Source: Undaria pinnatifida
Taxonomy: Eukaryota > Sar > Phaeophyceae > Laminariales > Alariaceae
Length of the DNA: 64,000 nucleotides
Direction of reading: 5' to 3'
Assembly (NCBI GenBank): GCA_012845835.1
Contig: JABAKD010000001.1
Span: 10,607,718 to 10,671,717, forward strand
The notes beneath the pieces are model-generated. The model was not told the origin of the DNA. It made no database searches and saw only the letters and a program-made list of their open reading frames with translations. Each line of letters begins with the position of its first letter. Positions within the stretch are counted from its first letter, which is position 1. This document shows positions 52,003 through 62,527 of the stretch, piece after piece. The translations under genes were made by a program, and so were the position numbers.

Positions 52003-52290
52003 GGCGTCCCCCCGGTGGTCCAATAGTAAGCAGCGCAACTTGAGATCGAGGTCGTAGGTTAAAATCTCACAACGGATTCAACGTTACAAATCTACAGGCC
52101 GAAAGCACGCGAGGGCGAGTTGGAGAAATTCGAGGCCCAGATATGCAGATCGACCAGCACAAAAAGCTGAAAAGTGGGAATGCCGAAGCCCATGCGCGAT
52201 AAGAACGAACGCAAATACCGGGGGGGAAGAAGGGAAGGTACCTGGTGATCCCTGCTTGTCCAGAACGTCGCTGAGAGCTAAACTTACCTC
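52003..52290 (+). mobile_element. SINE family S, copy 2
   Basis: The head CCCCCGGTGGTCCAATAGTAAGC (A-box-like) and GTAGGTTAAAATCTCAC (B-box-like) resemble a tRNA. The body has AAAAGCTGAAAAG, ATACCGGGGGGGAAGAAGGGAAGGTACCTG and AACGTCGCTGAGAGC, shared with copy 1. Confidence 0.65.
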
Positions 52291-52429
52291 TTGCGAGTTG
52301 AGCTTGAGGGCAAAGTTGATGATAAAAAACGCGGATTGTCCACGAACCTCCGAGGTAATGCATTGCTTCTAGTATGGAGAATTCAAAAGAGCACACAGAC
52401 GGCCAGCATGGATGGGCAGCTATTGCTAA

Positions 52430-52535
52430 TCCGTGTACTTTTTACAGGGTTTCTGTGCTGGCGCGCAACGCTGAGTGAACGCGATTCCGAGCCCCCCGGA
52501 AAATAAAAGGATCTTGTCCGAATCGAAAGTGTTGT
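52430..52535 (+). repeat. Dispersed repeat, partner of 50010-50115
   Basis: See the entry at 50010. It lies about 140 bp beyond the recognised SINE body and may be part of a longer element. Confidence 0.6.
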
Positions 52536-52892
52536 TTGCTCGTCATTATAGTGACCGTCAAGTTGGATACGTAAGTGTTCGTAGGTAAAACGTTGACCCT
52601 CCAGAGCTCAAAATAAAAAGAAATGCCATTAATTGTCACATTGATTCATGTCGTGGCCCCAAATCCCGAAGACGAAATCTGTTTCCCGAGGTCATCACGT
52701 AAATAAAGAGTTTGATAATACACATCACGCGCAGTCTGAATGTGAGGAAAAAAATCTCGCTAGAAACTGTGAACACAATCGCTGTAGATCTCAGACGTAC
52801 GTGATTAACACACAAGGCATCCAACAAGATGGTTCTCACTTTTGGTGGGATTACTCAGAGCGAAGGAGCCCCGCCGGGAGCAGGCATTTGGC

Positions 52893-53085
52893 ACGTGCTA
52901 CGAGAGAGAGAGGTTGTATCAATTTTGTTGGTGGGCGCTTCAATTTTTTTTTTTCTGAAAGTGACCGGCCCCGTTAACACATGAGTGTGTCAAAAAAGCC
53001 ACGATATGCCGTTTTGCATTGAAATTGTGCGTATTTTCAGGATCTAGGCCCATGGGTTTGGCCATCGTGTTCCACTGTCAGTTTA
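52893..53085 (+). mobile_element. MITE family T, partial copy 7
   Basis: CACGTGCTACGAGAGAGAGAGG at the left and GATCTAGGCCCATGGGTTTGGCCATC internally. The right end is lost at the next T copy. Confidence 0.55.
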
Positions 53086-53096
53086 GTGAACGCTAA

Positions 53097-53377
53097 GACG
53101 CCTGCTACCATAGATGTAGCACTCTTTTCGTCTGAAATGGTTTCTGAACGACGGGGCTCCTTAACCCACAATCGTCGGAAATGCGCCGTTTTGTTTCGCA
53201 CAATTCTCGACGTGTACCTATTAAGATAGAGGCCATGGGATTCGTTCATCCCGTAGCAGCTTGATTTTTCCTCCCTCTCGGGAAATCCGTTGATTGTGCG
53301 GGAGAGGTCTTGAGCTCCCAAACTGAGGAACCTTAGAAAATAAGAAGAGGTGCACCTCTATCGTCGTATCACGCGTC
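53097..53377 (+). mobile_element. MITE family T, copy 8
   Basis: GACGCCTGCTACCATAGATGTAGCAC to GGTGCACCTCTATCGTCGTATCACGCG, with the TGAAATGGTTTCTGAACGAC block, CCACAATCGTCGGAAAT and GAGGTCTTGAGCTCCC. Confidence 0.85.
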
Positions 53378-53452
53378 GTAAGTTGTTGGGGTGGGTGAGG
53401 TGTAAATAGCCCCTCCGAAAAGTGAGGAGCATCCGAGAAAAAATAGGGTTTA

Positions 53453-53701
53453 GGACGCATGCTACGATGTGAGGGCAGAACTTTTCTGCGTTTTGGTTTT
53501 CTGAATGACGGAGCCCTCCTTAATCCAAAATCGTCGGAAATACGCCATCTTTGTTTTGGATTATTCGTTGTGCGTACCTAGGATGTCAATGAAGCTTTTC
53601 ATCCGGTGTAGCAGCTTTATTTCTCTCCATCAACAGGTTTTGGGAGAGAGCACAGGTTTTGAGCTCGGAAATTGAGGAACGCCTCTATCGTAGCACGCGA
53701 C
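53453..53701 (+). mobile_element. MITE family T, copy 9
   Basis: GACGCATGCTACGATGTGAGG to CGCCTCTATCGTAGCACGCG, with AATCCAAAATCGTCGGAAAT and TACCTAGGATG. Confidence 0.85.
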
Positions 53702-53702
53702 T

Positions 53703-53951
53703 TAGACGCGTGCCACAACAGAGGGGTGCACCACTTTCTTTCTGAGGTTTCCTCAATTTCGGAGCTTAAGACCTCTCCAACCAAAAACCTGATTTGAGGA
53801 GAAAATAAAACTGCCATGGCCTAGGTGCACACATAAAAACGAGAGTTATTCTCACGCAAAAAGAAATGGTCGATTTCCGACGATTTTGGGTTTAAGGAGC
53901 CCCGTCATTCAGAAACCATCACAGAAGAGCGTGCTACCTCTATCGTAGCAA
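53703..53951 (-). mobile_element. MITE family T, copy 10
   Basis: Inverted copy adjoining copy 9 head to head. GACGCGTGCCACAACAGAGGGGTGCACC at the left; at the right, CCGACGATTTTGGGTTTAAGG, CATTCAGAAACCATCACAG and GCTACCTCTATCGTAGCA. Confidence 0.85.
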
Positions 53952-54045
53952 GGGGCGGGCCACCTGAAGGTACTGTCTAGTAAGTAAGTGTCGTTTCCTC
54001 CAAAAAAAGTGACGACACCTTATAGCTCTCTTCAGTATCGTAGCA

Positions 54046-54100
54046 TGTTTGTTGATCCCTACGAAGCGTAGAGGGCTTACCCGTTGAGCTGACAATAGTG
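54046..54100 (-). repeat. 3' LTR, outer part
   Basis: 55 bp identical to 63549-63603, beginning TGTTTGTTGATCC on the plus strand and interrupted after ATAGTG by the LINE. Confidence 0.92.
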
Positions 54101-54625
54101 TGTGTGTGTGTGTTCTTCACATTAAACCGTTTTTCTACTCGTCGACATCCAGCACACCCATTGTCCGTACTGATTCTTCACCCTAGAAAGATCAGCTCTG
54201 TGGTCACAAGCCACGACACAGAGATAATGCATCGTAATGCATTCGACAACGCAATGTCATGCCCTAGTACTGGGTACGACAGGCACAACATACATACGTC
54301 AGCAACAGAAATACATTGGAAGAGAGAAATACGAAATAAACAAAAACAAAAACAAAAACAAAAAACAAAAACAAAATAAGAAAACAAATAAAAACAAAGA
54401 TAAAAATAAAAACAAAAAATGAAACAAACAAAACGAAGGGGAAATCGAAGAAACAACCCAACCGGAGAGGAGAGCCAAAGCTCGGAAAAGAAACACAATA
54501 AAATGAAATAAAATAAATTAAAGTTAAACCAAAATAAGATAATCCGAACACGAGCCAAAAACCTGGACACGCAAGGAGGGAACAAAGGGGAAAAAAATAC
54601 CCCAGAAAAAGACGAAAAGTGCTAT

Positions 54626-55345
54626 GTACCTACTAGTCGGCCTGGTACCTTGCTACCCTGTCTGCCATCTCCTTCCTGCCTTCGTCCACCGCGGTCTCCC
54701 TTCTATTCCTCCTGTTGCCCCCCCTGCCCCCATTCCCTTGGACGGCTTTCCTTCTACTCCTCCTGTTTCCCCCCCTCCCCCCTTTGTGTTCTTCTCATTA
54801 AACCAAAATACCTTGTAAAAGAGAGAAACAACGAAAGAAACCAAGACAAAATAAATAAATAAATAAATAAAAAGGGGAGCCAAAGCACGGGAGATAGAAA
54901 CATACCCCGAGCATGAGCCAAAATGGACATGCAAGGGGGAAAGAAAGGAAAAAAATACCCCGGAAAAAGGAAACAAGTAAAAGAAGGAAGACTGGGAGGG
55001 CCAAATAAAACAGGCTCGTCACCTACCCGCCATGCAAGACTCCCTTCATAAGGATAAGAAGGGGAAAGAAAAAAAGAAGAAAAAGAAGAAAAATAAATTC
55101 ACGGAAAAATCAAAGTACCAAGACATCACATTCCGAGCAGCCGCAGCAGTTGGCGGTACGAGTGGCATAGATAGAAAGGTTCCACCTACTAGTCGGCCTG
55201 GTACCTTGCTACCCTGTCTGCGGTCTCCTTCCTACTTTCATCTACCGCGGTTTCCCTTCTACTCCTCCTGTCCCCCCCCCTGCCCCCATACCCTTGTGCG
55301 GTGTTCCTTCTACCCCTCCTGCTGCCCCCCCTCCCCCCGTTCCCT
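54626..55345. repeat. Direct duplication in the LINE 3' region
   Basis: ACCTACTAGTCGGCCTGGTACCTTGCTACCCTGTCTGC occurs at 54628 and 55186, 558 bp apart, and the following pyrimidine-rich sequence is also duplicated. A second shared segment, GAGCCAAAGC to AAAATACCCC-GGAAAAAG, lies at 54472 and 54877 (405 bp apart), so the copies differ by indels. The outer copy is an out-of-use version of the ORF's C-terminal codons. Confidence 0.85.
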
Positions 55346-58300
55346 TCGACACCACCCACGGCGGATGCGCGGCGCTGTCTACTCAGCTTTGCCTCATCCT
55401 CGTGCCACCTGCCCATGAACCGTTCAGCTGCTTCGAGGACCCCCCGGTACCACTTGCCCACCTTTTTGGCTGCAGTGGGCCACAGCGCGGTCCCAACTCC
55501 AAAAACTAAGGGGGAGTGTTCCGTTGATCCCTCGTTGGCTTTGAACACCCTAAGGTCCTCAGCTATGGCTCTAGGCCAAGTCTTGAGTTGTCCGCCTGGT
55601 TTCGGGTTCTCCCCACCAGCGATCGTCCCGAACATCAACCGACGGGGCAGTCGCCCCTTGTGTTGTCGCACCAGGGCCCCGGCAAAGAAGAGCCGCCGTT
55701 TACGGATGGTCGTTTCGATGCTCTCGCATCGTGTCATCCTGAGGGCCTTCGCGTACGAGAGGGTGGTGTGGTCGGTGCGTAATCGGCGCTGGAAGCCAAT
55801 GACTCGCAAAAGGACTTCGTGGTGGGCTGATCGGAGCTTGGCGAAGTGGTCCGCATTGAGGGTCCACGTCACACACCCGTACAGCAGGGTCTCAATGACC
55901 TCGGCCTTCAGCATGCGGACTTTCAGACTAAGCGGGGCGGTCGTCCTGTCATACAATTCCGGGCCAAACCGTTTGAGGCATGCCCGCATGAGACGGATCC
56001 GTCGTTCGATTTCGAGCGAGAGGTCAGCGCTTTCGTGGATAATGCCGCCTAGGTATAAAAACTGGGTCGTCTGTTTATACCTCTGGCCTGATGCTTCGAT
56101 CGCGAGCGGTGGGGCGAGGGCTGTCTGGTCCGGTGTTCGTAGCAGCATCGTCTCTGTCTTCTTTTCCGATACCGTGAGGCCTGCTGCTTCGAAGACAGTC
56201 ACGATGACTGTCATCATTTTAGCAAGGCCTTCCGCCGACTTAGAAACAATTCCTGCGTCATCTGCGTACAACATGCCCCACACAGCCCTTTGCACGCATG
56301 CCAACGGTTCCTCTTTTCCGACTGCACTGCCCTCTTCGAGGTGAACCAAATCCCTCACGATGCTTTCGTCTTTGCTGAAGCGTACCAGCACGACGTGTAT
56401 CGCAGCAGCGAAGAACATGTTGAACAGTAACGGTGATAGCACGCAGCCTTGCCGCAGCCCCTGGGTGACATTAAACCAATCCGAGTGCTCGCCGTCATCC
56501 GCACGCACGCGAGCCCGCATGCCTTCGTGGAAGTTGCGGATAACTGTAAGCATCTTGGTTGGTACGCCAAGGCGTGTGAGTACCTCCCACAACAGTTCCC
56601 GGTCGACAGAGTCGTACGCTTTCTGCAGATCGATGAAGCACATGTACAGGGGGATTTTCCTCTGTCGTCCGAGCTCTTGCAACCGGCGCACGACAAACAG
56701 CATGTCGACCGTCGACCGTGCGGGACGGAAGCCGCACTGTTCTTCAGGAAGTATTTCCTCGGTCTCGCAGTAGTTGCTAAGGCGGGACGCAACGATTTTC
56801 AACAATATTTTGCCTGCGTGGGCAACAAGCGAGATCCCTCTGTAATTGTTGCAATCAGTTCGATCCTTTTTTTTGTGAAGGGTCTTGATGATAGCATCTT
56901 TCCATTGCTGGGGGACTTCGCCCGTTACCCACACGTTGACAAGGATATTGTGAAAACATTGGACGAAAGCGGGGTGGTCAAGTTTTAGTAGTTCGACCGG
57001 GAGACCGTCTGGTCCAACGGCTTTCCAATTTGACATGCCCTTAATCGCATCCATCATCTCGTCCATGGATGGTTCATCTCCAAGCGATAGTTTAAGCGGT
57101 CGCGGTGGCAAGAGGTCGATGATCGTGGGATCGAGTTTCAGCGATTTCGTGTTCAAGAGTTTGTGGTAGTGCCCCGCCCATCGTTCACGAATTCGCGCTT
57201 GATCCCGCAACAACGTGCCATCCTCGTCCATAATAAACTGCTCGCTCCTCGCTTTTGTACCTTGCAATCCCACCGTACTCTTCAGGTGCTTGTAGAACCC
57301 TCGTTGATCGTTACTCGCTAGGAGTCTCTCGGTTTCGGCGAGGTACTCTTCAAAGTACGCTTGTACTCCTGCGGCAACCACTTCCTGCAGATTCGCACAC
57401 GCAGATCTCAATTTCTTCCACGCTACACTATCTCGGGGGTTGGCACGCAAGAACTGTCTCGCATCCTCCCTCGCTGTCCATGCTACTCTGAAAGCGGCCG
57501 AAGTTTCGGCAGGCTCGCACCAACCATGCCGGCGGTGGCGACGTGGTGGAGGTGGCACCTCTTTCTCTACAGCATCGATGATAGTCGTGGTGAAAAACTC
57601 AACCATGCCAGACGTGTTACGGGGCTGGATAGGTTGGTTGAGAGTGGAAACAACCCTCGCGATTACTCGTTGGCGACGCTTTCCGTCGGATAAAAAAAGC
57701 TGCCTGTCGAATTCTCGGCGTTTTGGGGGTTTCAGCATTTTTCGGTTGGACGAAAAGTGACCACTAAGTCGGACCTTGATGTACACAATGTTGTGGTCTG
57801 AATCGGCCTTAGCTGGTGGCGGAGGCTGTAGGATGACTTTAACATCATGTACTCTAGGCCGATGGGCTTGGCGGGTTAGGATGTAGTCTATCCTCTTACG
57901 GTCATTCGGGCTGGTGCCGTTGTACGTATGCGATATCCCACCCTTGCGCGTGCTGAAAAATGTGTTGGTGAGAGCTAGCTTGCAATTGGTAGCGAACGAC
58001 AAAAGTCGTTTGCCATTATCGCTACGAGCATCTCGTCCGTATGCTCCAAGCACCCTACTTTCATCATCACCGCACCCTTCCATCCTCTGCCCAGTTCGCG
58101 CGTTAGCATCCATCAGTACAAACAAACACTCTTTAGTGGGGATCTGTTCAACCAGGTCCTCCAGCTTTTGCCAGAAAATACCTTTCAGCTTGGTGTCTTT
58201 GGTACAATCAGTTGGGGCGTACGCAACGACGAAATTAACAGCATCGCATCGACCATCCAACTCGAAGCGCATAGACATAAGCCGTTCGTCAATGAACTGC

Positions 58301-58929
58301 TGGGTGAACCTAGACTTACGGCATATTGAGTCCTTAACTGCTAGACCTACTCCGTACAGCCCTTGCCTCGCTGCTGTTTTTTCCTGACCTGAGCAAAAAA
58401 CTTGGTATCCAGCTGCACTGAATCTCGTGTTGCCGGGCCGTCGAGTTTCCTGCAGGCCAATGAAGTCACAGCCGAGTTGCTGGCCTTTCGCCAGTACACG
58501 CTCGTCATGCCCATACCCGTTCTTCCCCTTTACGGCCAGGGTACGCACGTTGTAGGTCGCTACCGCCACAAGTGCCGCCTTCCGTCTCTTACGAGTCTCG
58601 CGTGCTGCTTTCTCGGCCAGCCGACGAGAGGCTCGTCCCCTCCTCCGTTTCTGTTTCTGTAGTTTCTTTTTTCTCTCTATTAATGTGATGATTGTGGCTC
58701 TCCGTTTCGTAGCCCGGTTCGCGCCTTGGTTTCCGCTGGCTGGGTGCAGCCGTCCCAGCCAACGCCGACACTCCCATCCTTCCTGTCGTGCATGCGTACC
58801 CACGCGGTGGCCAGCCTCTCCACTCCCCAAGCTGCCCACGCTGCGCTCTCTGCTGTGGTGATGTACCCGTCCTGCCCCGGGGATGAACTCCTCGGCGTCG
58901 GGGTTAAAAAGAAAACCCATCACCACCAC
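55189..58929 (-). CDS. LINE polyprotein: EEP endonuclease plus reverse transcriptase
   Basis: An intact 1246-codon frame. A basic N-terminal region (about 75-118) precedes an exonuclease-endonuclease-phosphatase domain (about 120-390) with ATYNVRTL, the catalytic LQETRR, VVAYAPTD, LMDANARTG, RKRIDYIL and SDHNIVYIKV. The reverse transcriptase (about 610-960) has AVGPDGLPVELL, NNYRGISL, CGFRPARST, FIDLQKAYDSVDR, GLRQGCVLSPLLFN and the catalytic YADD near 888. A C-terminal part (about 970-1140) has the usual LKVRMLKAEVIETLLYGC segment. The final 60 residues are Gly/Arg-rich and come from a duplicated low-complexity region. The protein would nick target DNA and prime reverse transcription of its own RNA. 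All key residues that I can see are present, so it may be active. The start is the first Met of the frame and is not proven. Confidence 0.95.
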   Translation of the reverse strand: MVVMGFLFNPDAEEFIPGAGRVHHHSRERSVGSLGSGEAGHRVGTHARQEGWECRRWLGRLHPASGNQGANRATKRRATIITLIERKKKLQKQKRRRGRASRRLAEKAARETRKRRKAALVAVATYNVRTLAVKGKNGYGHDERVLAKGQQLGCDFIGLQETRRPGNTRFSAAGYQVFCSGQEKTAARQGLYGVGLAVKDSICRKSRFTQQFIDERLMSMRFELDGRCDAVNFVVAYAPTDCTKDTKLKGIFWQKLEDLVEQIPTKECLFVLMDANARTGQRMEGCGDDESRVLGAYGRDARSDNGKRLLSFATNCKLALTNTFFSTRKGGISHTYNGTSPNDRKRIDYILTRQAHRPRVHDVKVILQPPPPAKADSDHNIVYIKVRLSGHFSSNRKMLKPPKRREFDRQLFLSDGKRRQRVIARVVSTLNQPIQPRNTSGMVEFFTTTIIDAVEKEVPPPPRRHRRHGWCEPAETSAAFRVAWTAREDARQFLRANPRDSVAWKKLRSACANLQEVVAAGVQAYFEEYLAETERLLASNDQRGFYKHLKSTVGLQGTKARSEQFIMDEDGTLLRDQARIRERWAGHYHKLLNTKSLKLDPTIIDLLPPRPLKLSLGDEPSMDEMMDAIKGMSNWKAVGPDGLPVELLKLDHPAFVQCFHNILVNVWVTGEVPQQWKDAIIKTLHKKKDRTDCNNYRGISLVAHAGKILLKIVASRLSNYCETEEILPEEQCGFRPARSTVDMLFVVRRLQELGRQRKIPLYMCFIDLQKAYDSVDRELLWEVLTRLGVPTKMLTVIRNFHEGMRARVRADDGEHSDWFNVTQGLRQGCVLSPLLFNMFFAAAIHVVLVRFSKDESIVRDLVHLEEGSAVGKEEPLACVQRAVWGMLYADDAGIVSKSAEGLAKMMTVIVTVFEAAGLTVSEKKTETMLLRTPDQTALAPPLAIEASGQRYKQTTQFLYLGGIIHESADLSLEIERRIRLMRACLKRFGPELYDRTTAPLSLKVRMLKAEVIETLLYGCVTWTLNADHFAKLRSAHHEVLLRVIGFQRRLRTDHTTLSYAKALRMTRCESIETTIRKRRLFFAGALVRQHKGRLPRRLMFGTIAGGENPKPGGQLKTWPRAIAEDLRVFKANEGSTEHSPLVFGVGTALWPTAAKKVGKWYRGVLEAAERFMGRWHEDEAKLSRQRRASAVGGVEGNGGRGGSRRGRRNTAQGYGGRGGDRRSRRETAVDESRKETADRVARYQAD

Positions 58930-59086
58930 CCCGCGTGGTCCTTAGAGTGAGCAGTTCACTAGCCAGACCGCGCAAGGTTCCCTCTCTACCCAGCCCGAGG
59001 CTCGATGCCCGTGTGACTGCCGCTAGACCGCTGCAGGTCCTCGCGGGCTTCCTCGGCCCACCCCAAGGACGGGGCAGGCCGAAGGC

Positions 59087-59324
59087 ATAGTGGGGTAGTG
59101 AAGTCACCGGTATGAAGACAAGTATAAGACGTACATATATAAATTAAGTTGCTCCTAGCCAAGGCGCAGCGTGGAGTGCGCTCGCCAGGAAGAAAGGCGG
59201 ATAAATAGGCGGAGTATTTCCACCATCCCGATATCCCGCCATCATGTAGCCAACTTATCACTGGAAACCCCTACAATACTCAACCGTCATCATATCCGCA
59301 TCATATCCAAGCATACAATCAACA
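59087..59324 (-). repeat. 3' LTR, inner part
   Basis: 59093-59324 matches 63604-63835 with one visible mismatch (GGATAAATAGG against GGATAAAAAGG). 59087-59092 is the LINE's ATAGTG duplication. Confidence 0.93.
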
Positions 59325-60111
59325 GCCTCCCTGCTTCGTAAATGATACGGTATGATGCTACATTGTCATATCATCAGGGTAAAACGATTCAATGAAAATT
59401 ACGGTCAATCAATATCCTCCCAGTACCTCCGTGACAAGAAAGAAAGATTGCAACACCACAGTCCTTAAAAAGCACTCCATAAATCTAGAGATACAATTCA
59501 GGGACAGTATTCAAGATCAATCATCACGAACCTTAGATTTAAGTCGTAAAATCCTAAGTCCAAATACAAAAACTCAAATCCGAAATTCATAGACCGAAAA
59601 ATCAAATCCGAAAACTCAAACATCGGCCTGATAATCAGCATTCAGTCTTGCCTTATAAAACGGTTGTCAGCTCCATAGAACAGGGGTGCCAACAAGTGTG
59701 ATTGGACAGCAGTCTCAAAACTCACTTTCAAATGAGACAAACGCCTCCCGGCTGGGTACATACTAAAAATTCATTCAAATTCCAAACGCTCAAATCCCGA
59801 GAAAGATAATGCCATACTAGACAACGCAATCGTGAAAACAGTAATGTTTCAAAAACAAAGAAATAATTACTTGCCTCCCTAACTACCATGCACTCTTTAA
59901 AAGTACGAAAATCCAGCTAGTATATGCAGAATAATCCGTCAAGAAACAATTCAAATCAGCTCGCGAAAAAGTTAGTCGCCCTCGGGTTCAGACGTATCGA
60001 ACTCGTCGAGTTTGAGACCTTTTTCCTACTTAACGAGCCATAATCCTCTCAAGTGGTCAAGCGAATCCTTCCCCGCACAAACGTTAACAGGTGGGCGTGA
60101 CCCCTCCTTGC
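59325..60111. other. Internal LTR-element DNA, non-coding
   Basis: AT-rich, no credible frame. The polypurine tract lies at 59325-59337 (minus strand GAAGCAGGGAGGC). Confidence 0.5.
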
Positions 60112-60372
60112 AGGATGAAAACAAAACGGTTTGGTTCAGCTGGGTATCATTACGGGGCTAGTTGAGGAACCCATAGACTGATTACGCAGGGATGACCCCC
60201 GGTAGTTTACCGAAAAACCGTTGCCGTCCCCGAACCCCAAAAACAATATAAACTGAACGATTTGGCTCAGCTGGGTCTCATTACGAGGCTAGTTGAGAAA
60301 ACCATAGACTGATTACGCAGGGATGACCCCCGGGTATTTTACCAAAAATCGTCACCGTCCCCGAGCCCCGAA
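60112..60372. repeat. Tandem duplication, about 120 bp, inside the LTR element
   Basis: GGTTTGGTTCAGCTGGGTATCATTACGGGGC... recurs as GATTTGGCTCAGCTGGGTCTCATTACGAGGC, and both units share CCATAGACTGATTACGCAGGGATGACCCCCGG and CCGTCCCCGA. Confidence 0.9.
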
Positions 60373-60790
60373 AATCTCAAACCTATGGTGTCTGCCAGTG
60401 CTACGTACTCGGCTTCTGTGATCGAAAATGTCACGCACTTTTGAGTTCTCGAAAACCAGTACACGCATGCCCCTCCGCACATGCCCCTGCGCACATGACA
60501 GCCCCACCGGAAACCGACCTCCTATCAGTAGCCTTGCTGGCGTAGTCTGCATCCGCATACGCAACCAGCTCCAGTCCACTGCCTCTCTGAAAAGTAATGC
60601 CAAAATCACTCATGAAAAAGACATAATCTAAAATACCAACCGCCGTCTTCCAGCGTATCTCCCTGGGCGAGTTGGTGTACCTGGCTACCGCTCTCACTGC
60701 GTTCGCAATATCCGGACGTGTCTGGTTAGCAAGCCACATCAAGCGCTCTACCAGTTCGCGGAAAGGCCAGTCTGGTTGAGACCTTCCTCG
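60370..60790 (-). pseudogene. Copia polymerase fragment (reverse transcriptase end and RNase H), frameshifted
   Basis: The minus strand encodes WPFRELVERLMWLANQTRPD (two frames join near 60735), then RAVARYTNSP, LVAYADADYASKATDRRS and VSGGAVM, the typical Copia connection and RNase H start with its DADYA motif. A small duplicated stretch, CATGCCCCTCCGCACATGCCCCTGCGC, near 60467-60495 breaks the frame, after which EAEYVALADT-like codons appear in another frame. The rest of Pol is absent. Confidence 0.85.
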
Positions 60791-62527
60791 AGCGGGTTTG
60801 TGCTACCCGAACTAACGCATATACCACCATTAACCGCAAACCCCGCAAAAACATAACAAATCCCGCAATAAGTCACCATATTTCAGAGTCGACTCGACAA
60901 CTGTTTGATGCCGGTATAGCACGAACTCAACCGCGAGTTCATTTCTGTTTCAGAGTACCGATACATCAGAGCACAAACGCCTCGCTACACGTGACGAGGT
61001 TGTTATATCAAGGGTAAAGTTATTCCGCATGTTCCTTCCCGGAAGAGCGACACGTAGTATCACAGTGCTGCAAGAGTGTTAGTCCATGCCGCTACTTGAT
61101 AAGCTACCGCGATAAATAAATAACGATCCTTTAAACTGTTTGGCAACCTTGATTAAAACGCGTACCTGGTATAAAAGATACGGTATCAGGTACGAACTCC
61201 ATAACAAACGCAGAAATGTAGACTATCTTCGTCTGTACTCAAAATGTTCGTATACTATCATACGTACATAAAATGTTTGAGCACCTAACCGTGGACTATA
61301 AGAACCTTATAATCTACCCCATTCCCCCTGCTCAATATTTTTGTGGTCCGGCATACAGCGGATACCGCTTATCATAACACTCTGCACACGCGCACGATAA
61401 GGGCGGGGGGAGTTGAGGGGGCGACCAAACCAAAGGAGGCTTGAACATAATCAAAGTCCCATCATCAATCATGGTCAAGCAAAGCATGTCAGACTAGAAT
61501 ATCATATTCATGATACAGATAGTACGAGGCATAACCGGGACAAGATCAGGGTGGAATCTTCAGTCTAACGAGAAAAACACATCCCGATATTTCCACCACA
61601 TACTCGTATTCCACCACATATTGCATAATAAAACGTGAGTAACACTACATTTCCTCACTACCGGTTTCTTCATTTCGTGTACTGCCCTATGCTAGATCGC
61701 TGGTGAGGTTGACAACCAGCTATTCTGGAAGTAACCTGCATTTGTGTAAGACACATGAAATACCACGTATGTTGTCATCATCTCTCGTGCGTACCCGAAA
61801 TATAATACTACTGGTACTAACCATACCCCTACAGCCACCAGCCGTCACCAATTTATCTGTAAAACCGAATGACGTACGATATCGTACCAGGGATGTTGGG
61901 AAAATTCACGGCACACAACCGAAATCAAATATTGTGTTTCGGAGATGGCGAGTTCGTTCTCAATTCCTTCCCTCTTTGGTGCGTGAGGAAAAATGGTTGA
62001 TTGAAAATGAACTAAAGTACCAAACTGCTGTACATACGACAGACAGAAAATACGGCTGTCGCAAGCAAGCGCTAGCTACTGCTGCGGACATAATCTATTA
62101 TCAACCCGTCAAGCGTCCTGCATCCCGTGCCTTGTAACCTGTTGATCAGCAGAGCTACCATACCACACGCAGTCACATTCGCCGGTGGTTGGGGCAAGAG
62201 GGGCTGCGGGGCAGGCACAAGCATTTATGCTGCCCGTCCCTCTGCCCAAGCTACTCTGTCCTTTGCTATGATTTAACGCGAAAAACAAAGACTTGACAAC
62301 AAATAATGCGAAAGAAAATGATCGCCTCAGCGGCAAAGAGTAACATGCCATCGCTACGTCAGTCACATACTGCTGTTGTATAGTTAGCAGCATTTCATAT
62401 TACTCCGCACCAGGTATGTATTTTCATTTTCAAACAGGAAACGTCCACTACCTGCTGTATTACTCTAGAAACAAGACGAAGCCCAGACAAGAAACAATTT
62501 TTCATGACATGACCTGTGGTTGTTGCC
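60791..62527. other. Internal LTR-element DNA with no coding trace
   Basis: About 1.7 kb, AT-rich, where protease, integrase and reverse transcriptase should be. Only weak frames occur (for example plus 61703-62137). I recognise nothing of Pol here, so this is deletion or replacement of the coding core. Confidence 0.5.

Larger units (their letters stand above)
54101..59086 (-). mobile_element. Full-length LINE (non-LTR retrotransposon) inserted in the LTR
   Basis: 4986 bp on the minus strand, flanked by ATAGTG (54095-54100 and 59087-59092). The 3' end on the coding strand is a CA repeat (TGTGTGTGTG on plus at 54101-54112), not poly-A, which fits RTE/CR1-like elements. The 5' untranslated part is about 157 bp. 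There is one long ORF (55189-58929). The 3' part contains an internal duplication of about 330 bp and A-rich plus-strand tracts (54330-54420, 54840-54872). The clade is not settled: the order endonuclease-reverse transcriptase with a long C-terminal tail suits RTE- or Ambal-like groups. Confidence 0.9.

Noticed and set aside
54178-54585. Minus-strand Phe/Leu/Cys-rich ORFs resembling membrane proteins
   Set aside because: They translate the AAACAAAAAC-type A-rich tract in the LINE 3' region.
55301-56988. Plus-strand ORFs of 137-347 codons
   Set aside because: They are antisense shadows of the GC-rich LINE reverse transcriptase frame.
57255-58777. Further plus-strand and alternative minus-strand ORFs in the endonuclease region
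   Set aside because: Shadows of the same LINE ORF; no independent motif.
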